The position numbers were made by a program, and so were the translations under genes. Of a stretch of 64,000 nt of DNA, positions 1-10,215 are shown piece after piece; the first letter of the stretch is position 1, and every line of letters starts with the position of its first letter. The DNA comes from an uncultured Prochlorococcus sp. (GTDB lineage Bacteria; Cyanobacteriota; Cyanobacteriia; PCC-6307; Cyanobiaceae): assembly GCA_902620895.1 (NCBI GenBank), contig CACNJU010000004.1:46565-110564 (forward strand). The letters run 5' to 3'. The notes under the pieces are model-generated. The model did not search any database. It worked only from the letters and a program-made list of their open reading frames with translations, and was not told the origin of the DNA.

Positions 1-339
<339 letters not shown>

Positions 340-361
340 AGCTTATTTAAATTTTTTTATT

Positions 362-910
362 ATGAGAGAACAAGAAATTCAAGAAAATATGAATAAAAGT
401 ATTGAAGCTACACAAAGAAACTTTAATACAATTAGGACAGGCAGAGCTAATGCTTCATTGCTAGACAGAGTTAGTGTTGAGTATTACGGAGCAGAAACAC
501 CAATTAAATCACTTGCCACAATAAGCACTGTTGATTCACAAACAATTTCAATACAACCTTTTGATATCTCATGTTTACAAGCGATAGAGAAATCTATTTC
601 TATGAGTGATTTAGGTATTACTCCAAATAATGATGGTAAACTAATTAGAATAAATGTCCCTCCTTTAACAGAAGAAAGAAGAAAAGAATTCTGTAAACTA
701 GCCTCTAAATATGCAGAAGAAGGAAAAGTAGCTTTGAGAAATATTAGAAGAGATGCTGTTGATAAAGAAAAAAAAGACGAAAAAGATGGCCTCATTTCTA
801 TTGACGAATCGAGAGATAATCAATCTGAAATTCAGAAAATTACTGACAAATATATTGCTTTAATAGAAACTAAATTGTCTGAAAAAGTGAAGGAAATTCT
901 AAAAGTTTGA
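362..910 (+). CDS. frr: Ribosome recycling factor
   Basis: This 182-residue protein is of normal length for RRF, which with EF-G splits the post-termination ribosome. The N-terminal helix carries the family pattern [16 protein letters not shown], and the middle has the PFD and [11 protein letters not shown] segments that are near-invariant in RRF. It lies directly after pyrH. Its TGA stop overlaps the TTG start of the following oxidoreductase by 3 bases (TTGA), suggesting translational coupling. Confidence 0.97.
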   Translation: MREQEIQENMNKSIEATQRNFNTIRTGRANASLLDRVSVEYYGAETPIKSLATISTVDSQTISIQPFDISCLQAIEKSISMSDLGITPNNDGKLIRINVPPLTEERRKEFCKLASKYAEEGKVALRNIRRDAVDKEKKDEKDGLISIDESRDNQSEIQKITDKYIALIETKLSEKVKEILKV

Positions 911-2040
911 TAGGATTTGACGTCGTAATAATTGGTGGAGGTTTATCAGGATCTTCCGCCGCTCTTAACCTATCAAAGAAAGGATATTCTGTTTTAATTC
1001 TTGAAAAAGAAAAACCCCAAGATTACAAACCATGTGCAGGTGGGATGGCATCCTCAATGCAAAGATTTCTTCCCTTAAATATAGAAGATTGCATAGAATC
1101 AAAAATTAAGAATGTTGAATTCAGATGGAAGGCTGCAGATAATGTGACTGCTGATCTGACTGGTGAATCCCCATTTTGGATTATTAATAGAGAAAAACTA
1201 GATAAATTATTACTTGATGAATCCTTGAGTAATGGAGTTCAAATAATAAGACCAGTATTGATAGAAAAAATCATAAAAAAAAATGATCACTGGGAAATTA
1301 CTTGCAATAACGAAGAAAAATATATTTCAAAATTCCTCATAATTGCAGATGGGTCCCAATCCAAATGGGCAGGATATTTCAATTTAGGACCAAGAAAACC
1401 AAAATTTGCTAACACAATCTCTTTAAGGTTAAAAGGGTTAGGTGAAATTCCTAGAGATGCAGTTAGATTTGAGTTTGGATTAATAAAATATGGGTTCGCA
1501 TGGGCATTCCCCCTAAGAGAAAGCTTAAATATTGGTTTAGGTACTTTTATAAATAATGGCCTTTTGGAAAATCAGGCTATAAATAAACAAGTGATCAGAA
1601 GCTTCGGTTTTGATGATTTTCCTCCCAAAACAATTAGTAAAAAACTGAGAATATGGAATGGCTTCCACTCAATTAATGGTGACAAAATTTTAGTCGTTGG
1701 AGATGCAGCATCTCTATGTGATCCATTTTTAGCTGAAGGAATTAGACCATCTTTAATTAGCAGTTTTTATGCTGCAGAATACATAGATCAGTGCCTATCA
1801 GGAAAAGGAGATGATTTAAATCTTTATACAAAAAAAATTAACAACATTTGGGGGAAATCAATGGCTTGGGGGAGGAGAATAGCCCAAGTATTTTATAGAT
1901 TTCCCAGAACGGGATATCAATTAGGTGTCAAAAGAAAAACAGCTCCTCAACGTATTGCTCAAATATTATCAGGAGAAATGAGTTATGAAGATATTGCAAA
2001 AAGAGTTATCAGAAGGCTTTTAACAAAAAGTGGGAATTAA
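907..2040 (+). CDS. FAD-dependent oxidoreductase, geranylgeranyl-reductase family
   Basis: This is a 377-residue flavoprotein. The N-terminus has a Rossmann FAD motif ([12 protein letters not shown], residues 8-19) followed by an acidic residue after the second strand (LEKE). PCAGGM is at 42-47, and the second FAD motif [15 protein letters not shown] begins near 265. This arrangement is that of the geranylgeranyl reductase/ChlP-like group, which reduces isoprenoid side chains. The true substrate cannot be told, and ChlP itself is usually longer. The TTG start overlaps the frr stop; no better ATG keeps the FAD motif. A menaquinone- or archaeol-type reductase role is equally open. Confidence 0.8.
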   Translation: MIGFDVVIIGGGLSGSSAALNLSKKGYSVLILEKEKPQDYKPCAGGMASSMQRFLPLNIEDCIESKIKNVEFRWKAADNVTADLTGESPFWIINREKLDKLLLDESLSNGVQIIRPVLIEKIIKKNDHWEITCNNEEKYISKFLIIADGSQSKWAGYFNLGPRKPKFANTISLRLKGLGEIPRDAVRFEFGLIKYGFAWAFPLRESLNIGLGTFINNGLLENQAINKQVIRSFGFDDFPPKTISKKLRIWNGFHSINGDKILVVGDAASLCDPFLAEGIRPSLISSFYAAEYIDQCLSGKGDDLNLYTKKINNIWGKSMAWGRRIAQVFYRFPRTGYQLGVKRKTAPQRIAQILSGEMSYEDIAKRVIRRLLTKSGN

Positions 2041-2063
2041 TTCTTTTCAATTCAAACTTAAAT

Positions 2064-3065
2064 TTAGTTAGCAGAAATCAATTTATGATTTTTAATCTCT
2101 GAATATCTCTTTAGTAGCAGCTCTTCCAATTCTTCTATAGCCTTACTGAATCCAGTAATACCTTCACTAAGCTTTTCACTTGCCATTTGATCTTCTAACA
2201 TACTTAATCTGAAATCTTTTTCTTCAAATTCGTAGTCAATAGAATTATTTATTTGTGTACTTACATCTAATTTCCTAACTAACTCTCCTTTTTCTTTTTT
2301 CAGTTCCTCAAGAAATTTTGGTGCGATTGTCAAAAGATCGCAACCTGCTAATTCTTTTATTTCATCAAGATTTCTAAAACTCGCTCCCATTACTTCTGTC
2401 TTAAATCCCTTTTCTTTAAAGTACTTGTATATTTGCGTAACCGAAATAACCCCAGGATCTTCAGCACCAACAAAACTAGTTTTTCCAGTTTTTGCTTTAT
2501 GCCAATCCAATATACGGCCTACGAACGGAGAAATTAGAGTTATCTTTGCATTGGCACAAGTTACCGCTTGGCAGAAGTTAAAAAGCAAAGTTAAGTTGCA
2601 CTTAATACCCTCTTTTTCCAAAATTTCAGCCGCCTTAATTCCCTCCCAAGTTGCAGCAATCTTTATCAAAATTCTTTCCTTTTCAATTCCAAAATCTTTG
2701 TAAAGATTGATCAATTTTCTCGCTTTTTCTACCGTAGCATCGGTATCAAAGCTCAATCTTGCATCAACTTCTGTAGATACGCGCCCTGAAATAAGTTTCA
2801 ATATTTCTTTTCCAAAAAATACCGAAACTTGGTCAACAGTTTCTTTGATTAATTCAATTTGGGAGAATCCTTGGGGCAATGCATTTTCTGAACTTTCTAA
2901 AGCTTTATCAATTAATTTCACATAATCAGGGTTCTTAGCTGCAGCAAGTATTAGTGATGGATTGGTAGTGGCGTCCCTTGGTTGAAATTTTTTTATCGAA
3001 TCTAAATCTCCAGTATCAGCAACAACAACAGTCATTGAGGACAATTGTTCTAAAATTGATTTCAT
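2064..3065 (-). CDS. tal: Transaldolase
   Basis: This 333-residue protein matches the TalB-type transaldolase length. It carries the DATTNPSL motif (residues 31-38) and the Schiff-base lysine in [12 protein letters not shown] (Lys135). Transaldolase moves a dihydroxyacetone unit between sugar phosphates in the pentose phosphate pathway. In marine picocyanobacteria it matters for carbon flow at night, when the Calvin cycle stops. It is convergent with the upstream oxidoreductase, 23 bases apart. The region before its start holds a run of alternating T and A (about 3078-3090) that may be part of its promoter. Confidence 0.95.
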   Translation of the reverse strand: MKSILEQLSSMTVVVADTGDLDSIKKFQPRDATTNPSLILAAAKNPDYVKLIDKALESSENALPQGFSQIELIKETVDQVSVFFGKEILKLISGRVSTEVDARLSFDTDATVEKARKLINLYKDFGIEKERILIKIAATWEGIKAAEILEKEGIKCNLTLLFNFCQAVTCANAKITLISPFVGRILDWHKAKTGKTSFVGAEDPGVISVTQIYKYFKEKGFKTEVMGASFRNLDEIKELAGCDLLTIAPKFLEELKKEKGELVRKLDVSTQINNSIDYEFEEKDFRLSMLEDQMASEKLSEGITGFSKAIEELEELLLKRYSEIKNHKLISAN

Positions 3066-3155
3066 ATCTAAATAATCATATATATATATAAACTAGCCTT
3101 TATTCCTGATGAAATCATCAGATAATGAACTAAATATTTATAAAATTGGAAATTT

Positions 3156-4907
3156 TTAGGGTTTTTTAACAATCATTCCATGATCTTTAATCTTGGGAGG
3201 TATTTTTTCAATTACTATCAAACTCTCAATAATTTCTTTAGCAACTGGCACAGCAACAGTTGAACCATATGCATAAGATTCAGATGGCTCATCAACGACT
3301 ACAAGGACAGCATATTTCGGATCATTAACTGGTAAGGTAGCCACAAAACTGCAAACTTTTTTACTCGTGTAGGAACCATTTAAGGCTTTTTGGGAAGTGC
3401 CCGTTTTCCCCGCTATCCTATAACCCTCGATTTTCACTCCAGATCCACTACCTTTATCAACTACGCTCTCCATCCATTCAAGAACAGTTTTAGAGACTTC
3501 GTGTGAAAAAAATTGTTTTTTTGGATTTTTATTAACTCTTTCTATAAAAGTTGAGGTTACATGTGGAGTTACTTCAAAACCCCCATTTGCAAGAGCCGCA
3601 TGAAGTTGAACCAATTTAAGTGACGAGATTGAGAAACCTTTACCAAAAGAAGTGACAGCAGGCTCAATTGATTGATTTACAAATAAATCTTTTCTCTTAA
3701 GTTGGCCAGGAGTTGATTCAAATAAGTCAGTCTCAAGATTTTTATTTATACCTAAATTTTTTAGCCAATTCCAATAAATTGTGGGGTCTAAATTTTGCAT
3801 TATTTTTACCATCCCAACGTTACTTGAAACCTGCAAAACTTTTGGATAGTCAATGTATCCATTACCTTTTTTATCCCAATTAGAAAGTGTCCATCCTCCA
3901 ACGTTAATCTTTCCAATATCTTCAACTACTCCATCTTTCTGGATGACTTTTTCTTCTAAAGCTAAGGCAAGATTAATAGGTTTAAAAGTTGAGCCAGGCT
4001 CAAATAAATCTTGAGAATACCACCCCCTAAAGAGTTCAGAATCATACTGCCAAAATTTATTTGGATCATATGATGGGACTGTAACCAAAGAGAGAATCCG
4101 ACCATCATTAACATCCATAACTATTGCAAATCCCTTCTTTGCTTTCCATTTGCTTACTTGCTTTGATAATGCATTATATGAAGCTTTCTGTAATCTTGAA
4201 TCTATAGTTAGGCCTAAACTTTTGTAATCAGAAATAAAATCACCTGGTGCTGAATTATCCGGCAGAGGAGTTCCATCTCCTCCTCTTTTTATTAAATTAC
4301 TTTTATTAAAAACTTTAATTTGATTATCTAAATGTAGTTCTAAACCTGCTGAAGCTACATTCTCATCATTAACAAAACCGACAAGATTAGAGTAAAGTTC
4401 CCCTTGCGGATAATATCTCTGGGAATATTTAAACAAATCAATTCCGCTTATTTGAAGGTTCTTAATCTCTTCTGCCTTTTCTTCCGAAATTTTATCCAAA
4501 AGTTTGATACCACTCATTTTATTATTAAATTTCCTCAAGAGTATTTCATCATTAATACCCAAGATAGGTGACAATTTTTCTATAACTTCTTCAATACTGC
4601 GAACTCTGTTAATTGAATCACCAGGAAAATTAAAATATTTTGGATGGGCCCATAATTTATAGAGCGGTTTATCATAAGCAATTAGTCTATTATTTCTATC
4701 AACGATTGATCTCCTTTTTTTTAAGGAGTTAGTTTTAGAAGATTGTATTAATCTAGCTTCCCTTTGCAGATCAGAGGCGTTAAAGACTTGCAATTTAACT
4801 AACCTACCAAACAAACAAGAAATTAATAGTAAGCTAAAAATATAGAGAAATTTAAATCTTTTTTGATCAAGGGGTATTAGACGAACAATTTTTTTGTATT
4901 TTTTCAT
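3156..4907 (-). CDS. ftsI: Septal peptidoglycan transpeptidase (PBP3/FtsI)
   Basis: This is a class B penicillin-binding protein of about 583 residues. It has an N-terminal basic patch, one membrane anchor (about 21-40), a dimerisation domain and a transpeptidase domain. The three active-site motifs are intact: STFK (about 306-309), SSN (about 361-363) and KTGT (about 501-504). FtsI cross-links septal peptidoglycan in the divisome. No PASTA repeats are seen. A TTG at 4910 lies directly before the ATG at 4907; I prefer the ATG because it overlaps the upstream stop as TGATG, a classic coupling arrangement. Confidence 0.93.
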   Translation of the reverse strand: MKKYKKIVRLIPLDQKRFKFLYIFSLLLISCLFGRLVKLQVFNASDLQREARLIQSSKTNSLKKRRSIVDRNNRLIAYDKPLYKLWAHPKYFNFPGDSINRVRSIEEVIEKLSPILGINDEILLRKFNNKMSGIKLLDKISEEKAEEIKNLQISGIDLFKYSQRYYPQGELYSNLVGFVNDENVASAGLELHLDNQIKVFNKSNLIKRGGDGTPLPDNSAPGDFISDYKSLGLTIDSRLQKASYNALSKQVSKWKAKKGFAIVMDVNDGRILSLVTVPSYDPNKFWQYDSELFRGWYSQDLFEPGSTFKPINLALALEEKVIQKDGVVEDIGKINVGGWTLSNWDKKGNGYIDYPKVLQVSSNVGMVKIMQNLDPTIYWNWLKNLGINKNLETDLFESTPGQLKRKDLFVNQSIEPAVTSFGKGFSISSLKLVQLHAALANGGFEVTPHVTSTFIERVNKNPKKQFFSHEVSKTVLEWMESVVDKGSGSGVKIEGYRIAGKTGTSQKALNGSYTSKKVCSFVATLPVNDPKYAVLVVVDEPSESYAYGSTVAVPVAKEIIESLIVIEKIPPKIKDHGMIVKKP

Positions 4908-5335
4908 CAATATCCCCTTTGATATTTGCTATCACTAAAACCTTCAATGAAGGTATTTAAATTTTTCTTAAATGTACTTTCTTTTTTTTCAGTAAGTTTA
5001 TCTATATAAATTAAATCTTCAGGCTTGGTTTTTCTATAAATGTTTAGAGACTCAAGTTCACGAATATAAAATTCCTCAATTTTGGAAATATAATCAATGA
5101 GATTATTATTGATAGCTCTTGTTTTTGATAAGATTTTATATGTATTTGACCATTTCCTTTGGCTATCAAAAGATAAGAAAAATAAGGTGAAAATTAATAC
5201 CAATAAAGAGATATTAATAGCGTCGAAAATTTGATGTACTAATTTGATATTAATTATGGATATTTTTTCGGAATCTTGTTTACCTTCATATGGAACTTTT
5301 TTGTTTAAATTAAGTTGATTCCCATGAGGTTTCAT
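4907..5335 (-). CDS. Small single-pass membrane protein upstream of ftsI, FtsL-like candidate
   Basis: The product is about 142 residues with a basic cytoplasmic N-terminus, one membrane segment (about 41-57, INISLLVLIFTLFFLSF) and a charged, mostly helical extra-membrane part. It has no motif I recognise. Its stop overlaps the ftsI start by one base, so the two are probably translated together. Short length, single N-terminal membrane segment, helical periplasmic part and position before ftsI are all features of the divisome protein FtsL. That is inference from architecture and context only. A TTG at 5338 precedes the ATG chosen here. Confidence 0.7.
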   Translation of the reverse strand: MKPHGNQLNLNKKVPYEGKQDSEKISIINIKLVHQIFDAINISLLVLIFTLFFLSFDSQRKWSNTYKILSKTRAINNNLIDYISKIEEFYIRELESLNIYRKTKPEDLIYIDKLTEKKESTFKKNLNTFIEGFSDSKYQRGY

Positions 5336-5419
5336 CAATGATTTATTTTTAAATGAAAGGAGTATTACTAATTAAATAAACATCTTTTTGTGTGATTCGC
5401 AAGTAAAAAATTAAATTCT

Positions 5420-6781
5420 TTATGTCCTCAATAAGAACAAATTTAAGAAGGTAAATCCATTCCATAAAGAATGCATAATCACTGAAGAGAACAAACTCCC
5501 TGAAGCAATTCTTGTAATTCCTAATCCAATTCCCAAAACAAATAATGGAGGCATTTCTCCCAAACTTAAATGGGCTAATGCAAAGATAAAGGCTGAAACT
5601 ATGATGCCCGAAATTACTCCAAAATTTCTTGAGAGAGTTGGTAGTAAAATACCGCGAAATATAATTTCCTCAAATAGAGGAGCTAGTAAAGTTGTTGTTA
5701 CAAATAATAGAAAAAATGATAAGTAATTATTATTATTAAGAACAATTTCCAGCAAAGGGTTACTACCATTTTGATTATCAATCAGACTATTCATAATTAG
5801 AGAGATCAATAAAACAAGAGGAACTATGGTTAACCAACCTTTAATACCCTGAATAATTGCATATTTTATGGGCAAGAAATTGAACTGTAAATAATCCTTT
5901 TTAAAAGTAAATTCACCATTCAAAGATTTTATTTGATAATAAACTATCCCTAATGGAGGAATAGCCATAAAAAGATATCCAAAGAAAATTTTTAAAGATT
6001 GAGACAATTCATTAGAGATATTTTTAGAGAAGAGTTCAACCAAACTGATAGAAAACAAAGGTGATACCACTTCTCCTAAAACAACAAATCCACCTGCAAT
6101 TAATAAAACCATATCTATTAATTCTAAATCTAAGTATTTAATTTCTTTCCAACCAAACTTTTTCAAAGATATGATTGTCCATATTATTTTTAAAGCCAGA
6201 ATAGAGCCAATAAATATTGTTAAAAGTGGTATTAGTCTTATGGCTAATATCTTTAAAAACATTTTGCTTGAAAATGATTTTGTTATTAATGCACTATCGT
6301 CAAAATCAAATTTCCGGCTTAAAAGGTGATATAAAAATCTATCACCTTTAAATAAATCAAATTTATCAGAACTCGGATTATATGAATTATTATTAGATTT
6401 TTTTTCTATCTCATCAATCAGAAATTTAAAGTTTTTATTTTCAAAATCTTTGGATATATTTTTAAAGATTATAGGATCATTTGATTTTGAAGTAATTATT
6501 CTAATTAATTTATTTCTTTCTGTTAGCTCTTCAAATGCGACATCGGAGAGTGATTTATTTATTTGATCAACAGGATCATTAATGATAAAAAATTTTTTAA
6601 GATTTATAGGTATTGATTGGAGAGATAATTCAGCAATTTCTTGCTCTTTTTGACTAATATCAAATGTGACAGATGGTCTATTTAAACTATCTCTTAAGCC
6701 TTGTTGCCATACAAAAAAAGTTATGACTACAGAAATAAAAGCTAAAGTGAGTTTTGACTTAGAAATATTTTTAAAGATCAT
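5420..6781 (-). CDS. CPBP-family intramembrane metalloprotease
   Basis: This is a 453-residue membrane protein. The C-terminal third is an Abi/CAAX (CPBP) domain with the EExxxR motif (EEIIFRG, Glu371-Glu372 and Arg376), a second histidine in ALAHLS (His404) and a third in IMHSLWN (His437), the expected metal ligands of the family. The N-terminus has a membrane anchor (about 10-26), then about 140 residues of soluble, charged sequence, then about six further membrane spans. Members process prenylated or other membrane-bound proteins; cyanobacterial substrates are mostly unknown. The gene stands alone, divergent from the phosphatase at 6898. Confidence 0.85.
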   Translation of the reverse strand: MIFKNISKSKLTLAFISVVITFFVWQQGLRDSLNRPSVTFDISQKEQEIAELSLQSIPINLKKFFIINDPVDQINKSLSDVAFEELTERNKLIRIITSKSNDPIIFKNISKDFENKNFKFLIDEIEKKSNNNSYNPSSDKFDLFKGDRFLYHLLSRKFDFDDSALITKSFSSKMFLKILAIRLIPLLTIFIGSILALKIIWTIISLKKFGWKEIKYLDLELIDMVLLIAGGFVVLGEVVSPLFSISLVELFSKNISNELSQSLKIFFGYLFMAIPPLGIVYYQIKSLNGEFTFKKDYLQFNFLPIKYAIIQGIKGWLTIVPLVLLISLIMNSLIDNQNGSNPLLEIVLNNNNYLSFFLLFVTTTLLAPLFEEIIFRGILLPTLSRNFGVISGIIVSAFIFALAHLSLGEMPPLFVLGIGLGITRIASGSLFSSVIMHSLWNGFTFLNLFLLRT

Positions 6782-6846
6782 AAATAAATTATATTATTGA
6801 AAACTATACTTAGTTATCATCGAAGTTCCTTATATTTTGTTTCTAT

Positions 6847-6872
6847 TTTAATCACGCCATGAGATGATTAAA
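6847..6872. repeat. Inverted repeat upstream of the histidine phosphatase
   Basis: Perfect 8-base arms (TTTAATCA and TGATTAAA) flank a 10-base loop. The repeat lies in the 116-base divergent spacer, ending 25 bases before the phosphatase start. It could be an operator or a leader hairpin. Chance pairing is possible in such A+T-rich DNA. Confidence 0.3.
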
Positions 6873-6897
6873 TTATCTTAATCTTTAAATTTATATA

Positions 6898-8226
6898 ATG
6901 GCTATACGATTAGTTTTAGTTAGGCATGGACTAAGCAGTTTCAATGCAAAAGGATTAATTCAAGGAAGAACAGACGATTCATTATTAACTGATGAAGGAT
7001 ACGAACAAGCCCGAAAAGCAGGAAAAGCATTATCAAAACTAAATTTCGATAAAATCTATTCCTCTCCACTTGTGAGAGCGGCAGAGACTGCAAAAACAAT
7101 TAAAAAGACCTTCAATAAAGAACAAGATATTGTATTCGATGATAATTTGCTAGAGGTAGATCTTAGTGAATGGTCTGGTCTAAGAATTGATGAAATAAAA
7201 AAGAAATTTCCAGAAATTTATCCTATATGGAAAAGTGACCCAGAAAATCTAATCTTAAAAAGAAAAGATAATAAAACTTATAAACCAATTCAAGAGTTAT
7301 TTTTTCAAGCAACAAATTTTGTAGAGGATATTTTAAAAATTTATCTAGACAAAGATGATGCAAATATTTTAGTTGTAGGACATAATGCTATTCTCAGATG
7401 TTTAATCCTCTCGTTATTAGGAAAGCCTAATCAAGGTTTTAGGAAAATAAGATTAGAAAATGCCTCTTTATCTATACTCAATATTTCAAGGGAAGATAAC
7501 TCTTTTAAGACCCAAATTGAATGCTTAAATCAAACTTCCCATCTAAATAAAAATATTCCGAATCAAATTGGAGATTCCAGAATATTTCTAATAAGGCATG
7601 GTGAAACTAACTGGAACAAAGAAGGTAGATTTCAAGGCCAAATTGATATTCCGTTAAATGAAAACGGGAAAGAGCAAGCTAGAAAGACTTTTGAATATTT
7701 GAGAAATATTTCTTTCAATAAGGCATTTTCAAGTTCAATGGAAAGACCTTATGAGACTGCACAAATAATCCTTCAAAATAGAAAAGAATTAAAAATAGAA
7801 AGAATAGATTCACTTTTAGAAATTAGTCATGGATTATGGGAGGGTAAACTGGAAGCAGAAATAAGAGAACAGTGGCCCGTTTTATTAAAGAATTGGCATG
7901 ATAAACCTGAAGAAGTAATAATGCCTGAAGGTGAATCTATAAAAGATGTATCAGAAAGGTCCGTAGAAGCTTTTGACAAGATTTGTTTATCTCAAAAGGA
8001 TAATGATCTTAGCCTTCTGGTTGCTCATGATGCAGTCAATAAAACTCTAATTTGCAAAATCCTTGGGATTAATTATTCAAATATTTGGATGATAAAACAG
8101 GGCAATGGCGGCATAACTATAATTGACCTTTTTAAGGATCCAAATAAGCCCCCTGTGATTAGCGCTCTAAACATTACAACACACCTTGGGGGAATACTTG
8201 ATTCAACTGCTTCAGGAGCACTTTAA
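6898..8226 (+). CDS. Tandem histidine phosphatase (phosphoglycerate mutase-like, two domains)
   Basis: This 442-residue protein contains two complete histidine-phosphatase domains in tandem. The first has LVRHG (Arg9-His10), Glu86 and GH (His162). The second has LIRHGE (Arg233-His234), Glu309 and AHD (His377). All catalytic residues are present in both halves. Such cyanobacterial proteins are annotated as phosphoglycerate mutase or alpha-ribazole phosphatase, and I recall a Synechocystis homologue shown to be a phosphoserine phosphatase. That role would place it in serine synthesis, but the substrate cannot be read from sequence. No neighbour in the window points to a pathway. Confidence 0.85.
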   Translation: MAIRLVLVRHGLSSFNAKGLIQGRTDDSLLTDEGYEQARKAGKALSKLNFDKIYSSPLVRAAETAKTIKKTFNKEQDIVFDDNLLEVDLSEWSGLRIDEIKKKFPEIYPIWKSDPENLILKRKDNKTYKPIQELFFQATNFVEDILKIYLDKDDANILVVGHNAILRCLILSLLGKPNQGFRKIRLENASLSILNISREDNSFKTQIECLNQTSHLNKNIPNQIGDSRIFLIRHGETNWNKEGRFQGQIDIPLNENGKEQARKTFEYLRNISFNKAFSSSMERPYETAQIILQNRKELKIERIDSLLEISHGLWEGKLEAEIREQWPVLLKNWHDKPEEVIMPEGESIKDVSERSVEAFDKICLSQKDNDLSLLVAHDAVNKTLICKILGINYSNIWMIKQGNGGITIIDLFKDPNKPPVISALNITTHLGGILDSTASGAL

Positions 8227-8278
8227 AATTAGCCTTGTTAAAAATTTATTTTGATGAAGTCGGAGTCAGAAAAAGGCT

Positions 8279-8938
8279 TTATTTACTGAAAAAGCCAACT
8301 TGACTAAGAGGCCAAAATCTGAAATATGCTTTACCAATTATTTCTTTTTTATGAAGAAATTTACTTCCAGGCCAATATCTTCCATCCCAGCTATTTGCCC
8401 TATTATCGCCTAAAACTAAAAAATGATCTTCTGGCACTTTTATATTTTCAAATTCACCACATTTATTAAATAGGGATAATGAGCACTTATAAGAGACATA
8501 GGGTTCAGGAATTAAATTATTATTTATTATTAATTCTCCATTAGAGTTTACACTTACAATTTCTCCTGGAATTGCTACCACTCTTTTAATATAAGCATCG
8601 CAAGCTTGATCCCTCAAACCAGGAATAAACGACATGGGAGGAAAACTCATAAAAAAACAATATCCTTTTTTTGGTAAAGGCTTAGATCTTGATGAAATTA
8701 ATTTTTTGTCAAACGAGTAAGGTGAGTTAAAAACAACAATATCTCCTCTTTTTGGTAAAGAGTTTCTTAGCGAAAATTTTTCAATAATTAACCTATCATT
8801 TATTTGTAATTCTGGGAGCATTGAACCAGAGGGGATATAACGAGGTTCTGCGAAAAATGATCTACAAGAAGAAACAAAAAAAGTTAATAGAATTAGTAGA
8901 CCCCATTCTTTTAAAAAACTTTTTATGGAAACAGTCAT
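8279..8938 (-). CDS. lepB: Signal peptidase I
   Basis: This 219-residue protein has one N-terminal membrane anchor (about 12-24) and the S26 catalytic pair: serine in the PSGSMLP box (Ser39) and lysine in the YIKRVVAIPGE box (Lys118). GDNRANSWDGRYWG-type residues follow in the C-terminal box (LGDNRANSWDGRYWP). It removes signal peptides from exported proteins, with the active site on the outer face of the plasma membrane or in the thylakoid lumen. It is the last gene of a string reading leftward from about 10.1 kb. Confidence 0.95.
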   Translation of the reverse strand: MTVSIKSFLKEWGLLILLTFFVSSCRSFFAEPRYIPSGSMLPELQINDRLIIEKFSLRNSLPKRGDIVVFNSPYSFDKKLISSRSKPLPKKGYCFFMSFPPMSFIPGLRDQACDAYIKRVVAIPGEIVSVNSNGELIINNNLIPEPYVSYKCSLSLFNKCGEFENIKVPEDHFLVLGDNRANSWDGRYWPGSKFLHKKEIIGKAYFRFWPLSQVGFFSK

Positions 8939-8967
8939 AGGATTAATAAAATCTTGATTTTCTAAAC

Positions 8968-9324
8968 TTATATAAAATCATTTGCATATTCAATTTCGTT
9001 AAAACCTAATATTACTTTTTTTCCTTCGTAAATCAAAAATGGTCTTTTTATTAATTTGCCATCACTTAAAAGAATTTGAATAATTTCTTCCTTTGACAAA
9101 CGATCAATATCAAGATTTAGAGTTTTAAAGGCTTTACCTCTTGTATTAAAAATCCTTTTCTTATCATCAGAGTATTGTTCTAAGGCTAGATTTAAATAAT
9201 TAACAAGTGGAGGTTCTTTTACAATATCAATTAACTGAAATTCAAAATCTTTGCTTTCAAGCCACTTTGCAGCTTTTCGGCATGTAGAGCATTTTAAATA
9301 ACTATAAAAAATTATTTTTTTCAA
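8968..9324 (-). CDS. ArsC/Spx/YffB-family thioredoxin-fold protein
   Basis: This 118-residue protein belongs to the arsenate reductase-like family. It has the N-terminal CxxC motif KCSTCRKA (Cys12, Cys15) and, near the C-terminus, KRPFLIYEGKKVILGF, the conserved 'RP' loop that precedes the substrate-binding region in this fold. It may reduce arsenate or disulfides, or act as a Spx-type regulator; sequence alone does not decide. Its start overlaps the end of the pyrophosphatase gene by 4 bases, so the two are likely co-translated. Confidence 0.85.
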   Translation of the reverse strand: MKKIIFYSYLKCSTCRKAAKWLESKDFEFQLIDIVKEPPLVNYLNLALEQYSDDKKRIFNTRGKAFKTLNLDIDRLSKEEIIQILLSDGKLIKRPFLIYEGKKVILGFNEIEYANDFI

Positions 9325-9875
9325 TTTAATTTACTAATATTTGATTTCTTAAGTACTTTAAAGTTTTTCTTTTTTAGAGGCATACAACTTTTCAATAAAT
9401 TTTCAACTACATCAAAATCCCTCCAACCATCAATTTGAATTGTTCTTCCATCGAGTCCTTTACTAGTTCTAAAAAATTCAGCAACATCCTCAAGCTGATT
9501 AGGAGCAATTTGATTAATACTCACTATATTAGCCTGCCTAGGATTAGCCATAGGCACACATAAAAGTTTTCCATCATATGCACCACAATCATGCATATCC
9601 AAAACTCCAATAGGTCTAGCTTTTATTAGACAACCTGCAAAAGTAGGTTCGTCCATTATCACCATTGCATCAAGGGGAGCTCCATCATCAGCAAGGGTAT
9701 TTGGGATAAAACCATAATCAAAAGGGTACCTAACTGAAGAATGTAATACTCTGTCTAGGGCCATTATTCCTGCTTCAGAGCAATATTCATATTTATTCCT
9801 ACTACCTGCAGGTATTTCAACAACAATATTCACTATTCCCTTCATTGGAGATGGAGGTATTGAACTAAGGTCCAT
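9321..9875 (-). CDS. ppa: Family I inorganic pyrophosphatase with altered active site
   Basis: This 184-residue protein has the family I soluble pyrophosphatase fold and looks like the usual cyanobacterial enzyme (start MDLSSIP). Most active-site positions are present: Glu20, Lys28, Glu30, Arg42, Tyr50, Tyr54, Asp64, Asp69, Asp96, Asp101 and Lys103. The DGDPxD metal motif, however, reads DGAPLD, so the aspartate matching E. coli Asp67 is Ala66. The tyrosine matching Tyr141 is Ser138. Asp67 is a catalytic residue in E. coli, so activity may be low or changed. A second, intact pyrophosphatase lies at 24615. Family assignment is firm; function is uncertain. Confidence 0.88.
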   Translation of the reverse strand: MDLSSIPPSPMKGIVNIVVEIPAGSRNKYEYCSEAGIMALDRVLHSSVRYPFDYGFIPNTLADDGAPLDAMVIMDEPTFAGCLIKARPIGVLDMHDCGAYDGKLLCVPMANPRQANIVSINQIAPNQLEDVAEFFRTSKGLDGRTIQIDGWRDFDVVENLLKSCMPLKKKNFKVLKKSNISKLN

Positions 9876-10119
9876 CTTTTTTAAAATCGTGATTATGAAT
9901 TATCTCTTTACCTTGAGATAAAGGTCTGCCAATTAAAATGCTTATTGAAGGTAAAAAAATTGTCAAAAAGGCAAAAATAATACCTAAAGATGTTATTGAT
10001 AAACTCCTTATACTTAAGGGGTCATCATCATCTCTTTCAAAATCATTTCGAGCAGAACCATGAGAAGATTCTTCGCTTGATTTACTTTGAATAAACTGCT
10101 TTGATTTCGTGTAACTCAA
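9865..10119 (-). CDS. Small single-pass membrane protein, unknown function
   Basis: The product is 84 residues: a polar, acidic N-terminal half (FERDDDDPL, about 27-35), one hydrophobic segment (about 44-63, SLGIIFAFLTIFLPSISILI) and a short tail. I do not recognise a family. Its 3' end overlaps the pyrophosphatase start by 11 bases on the same strand, supporting a real gene in the string that reads to lepB. Orientation in the membrane cannot be fixed. Confidence 0.7.
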   Translation of the reverse strand: MSYTKSKQFIQSKSSEESSHGSARNDFERDDDDPLSIRSLSITSLGIIFAFLTIFLPSISILIGRPLSQGKEIIHNHDFKKDGP

Positions 10120-10215
10120 GAACTCTTAATTGGTAAAGATTAAGGAGATAATTAAACATCATTATCCTACATTCAAAATGTCAATAAATCAAAACATTGA
10201 TTGGCGACTTTTTAA

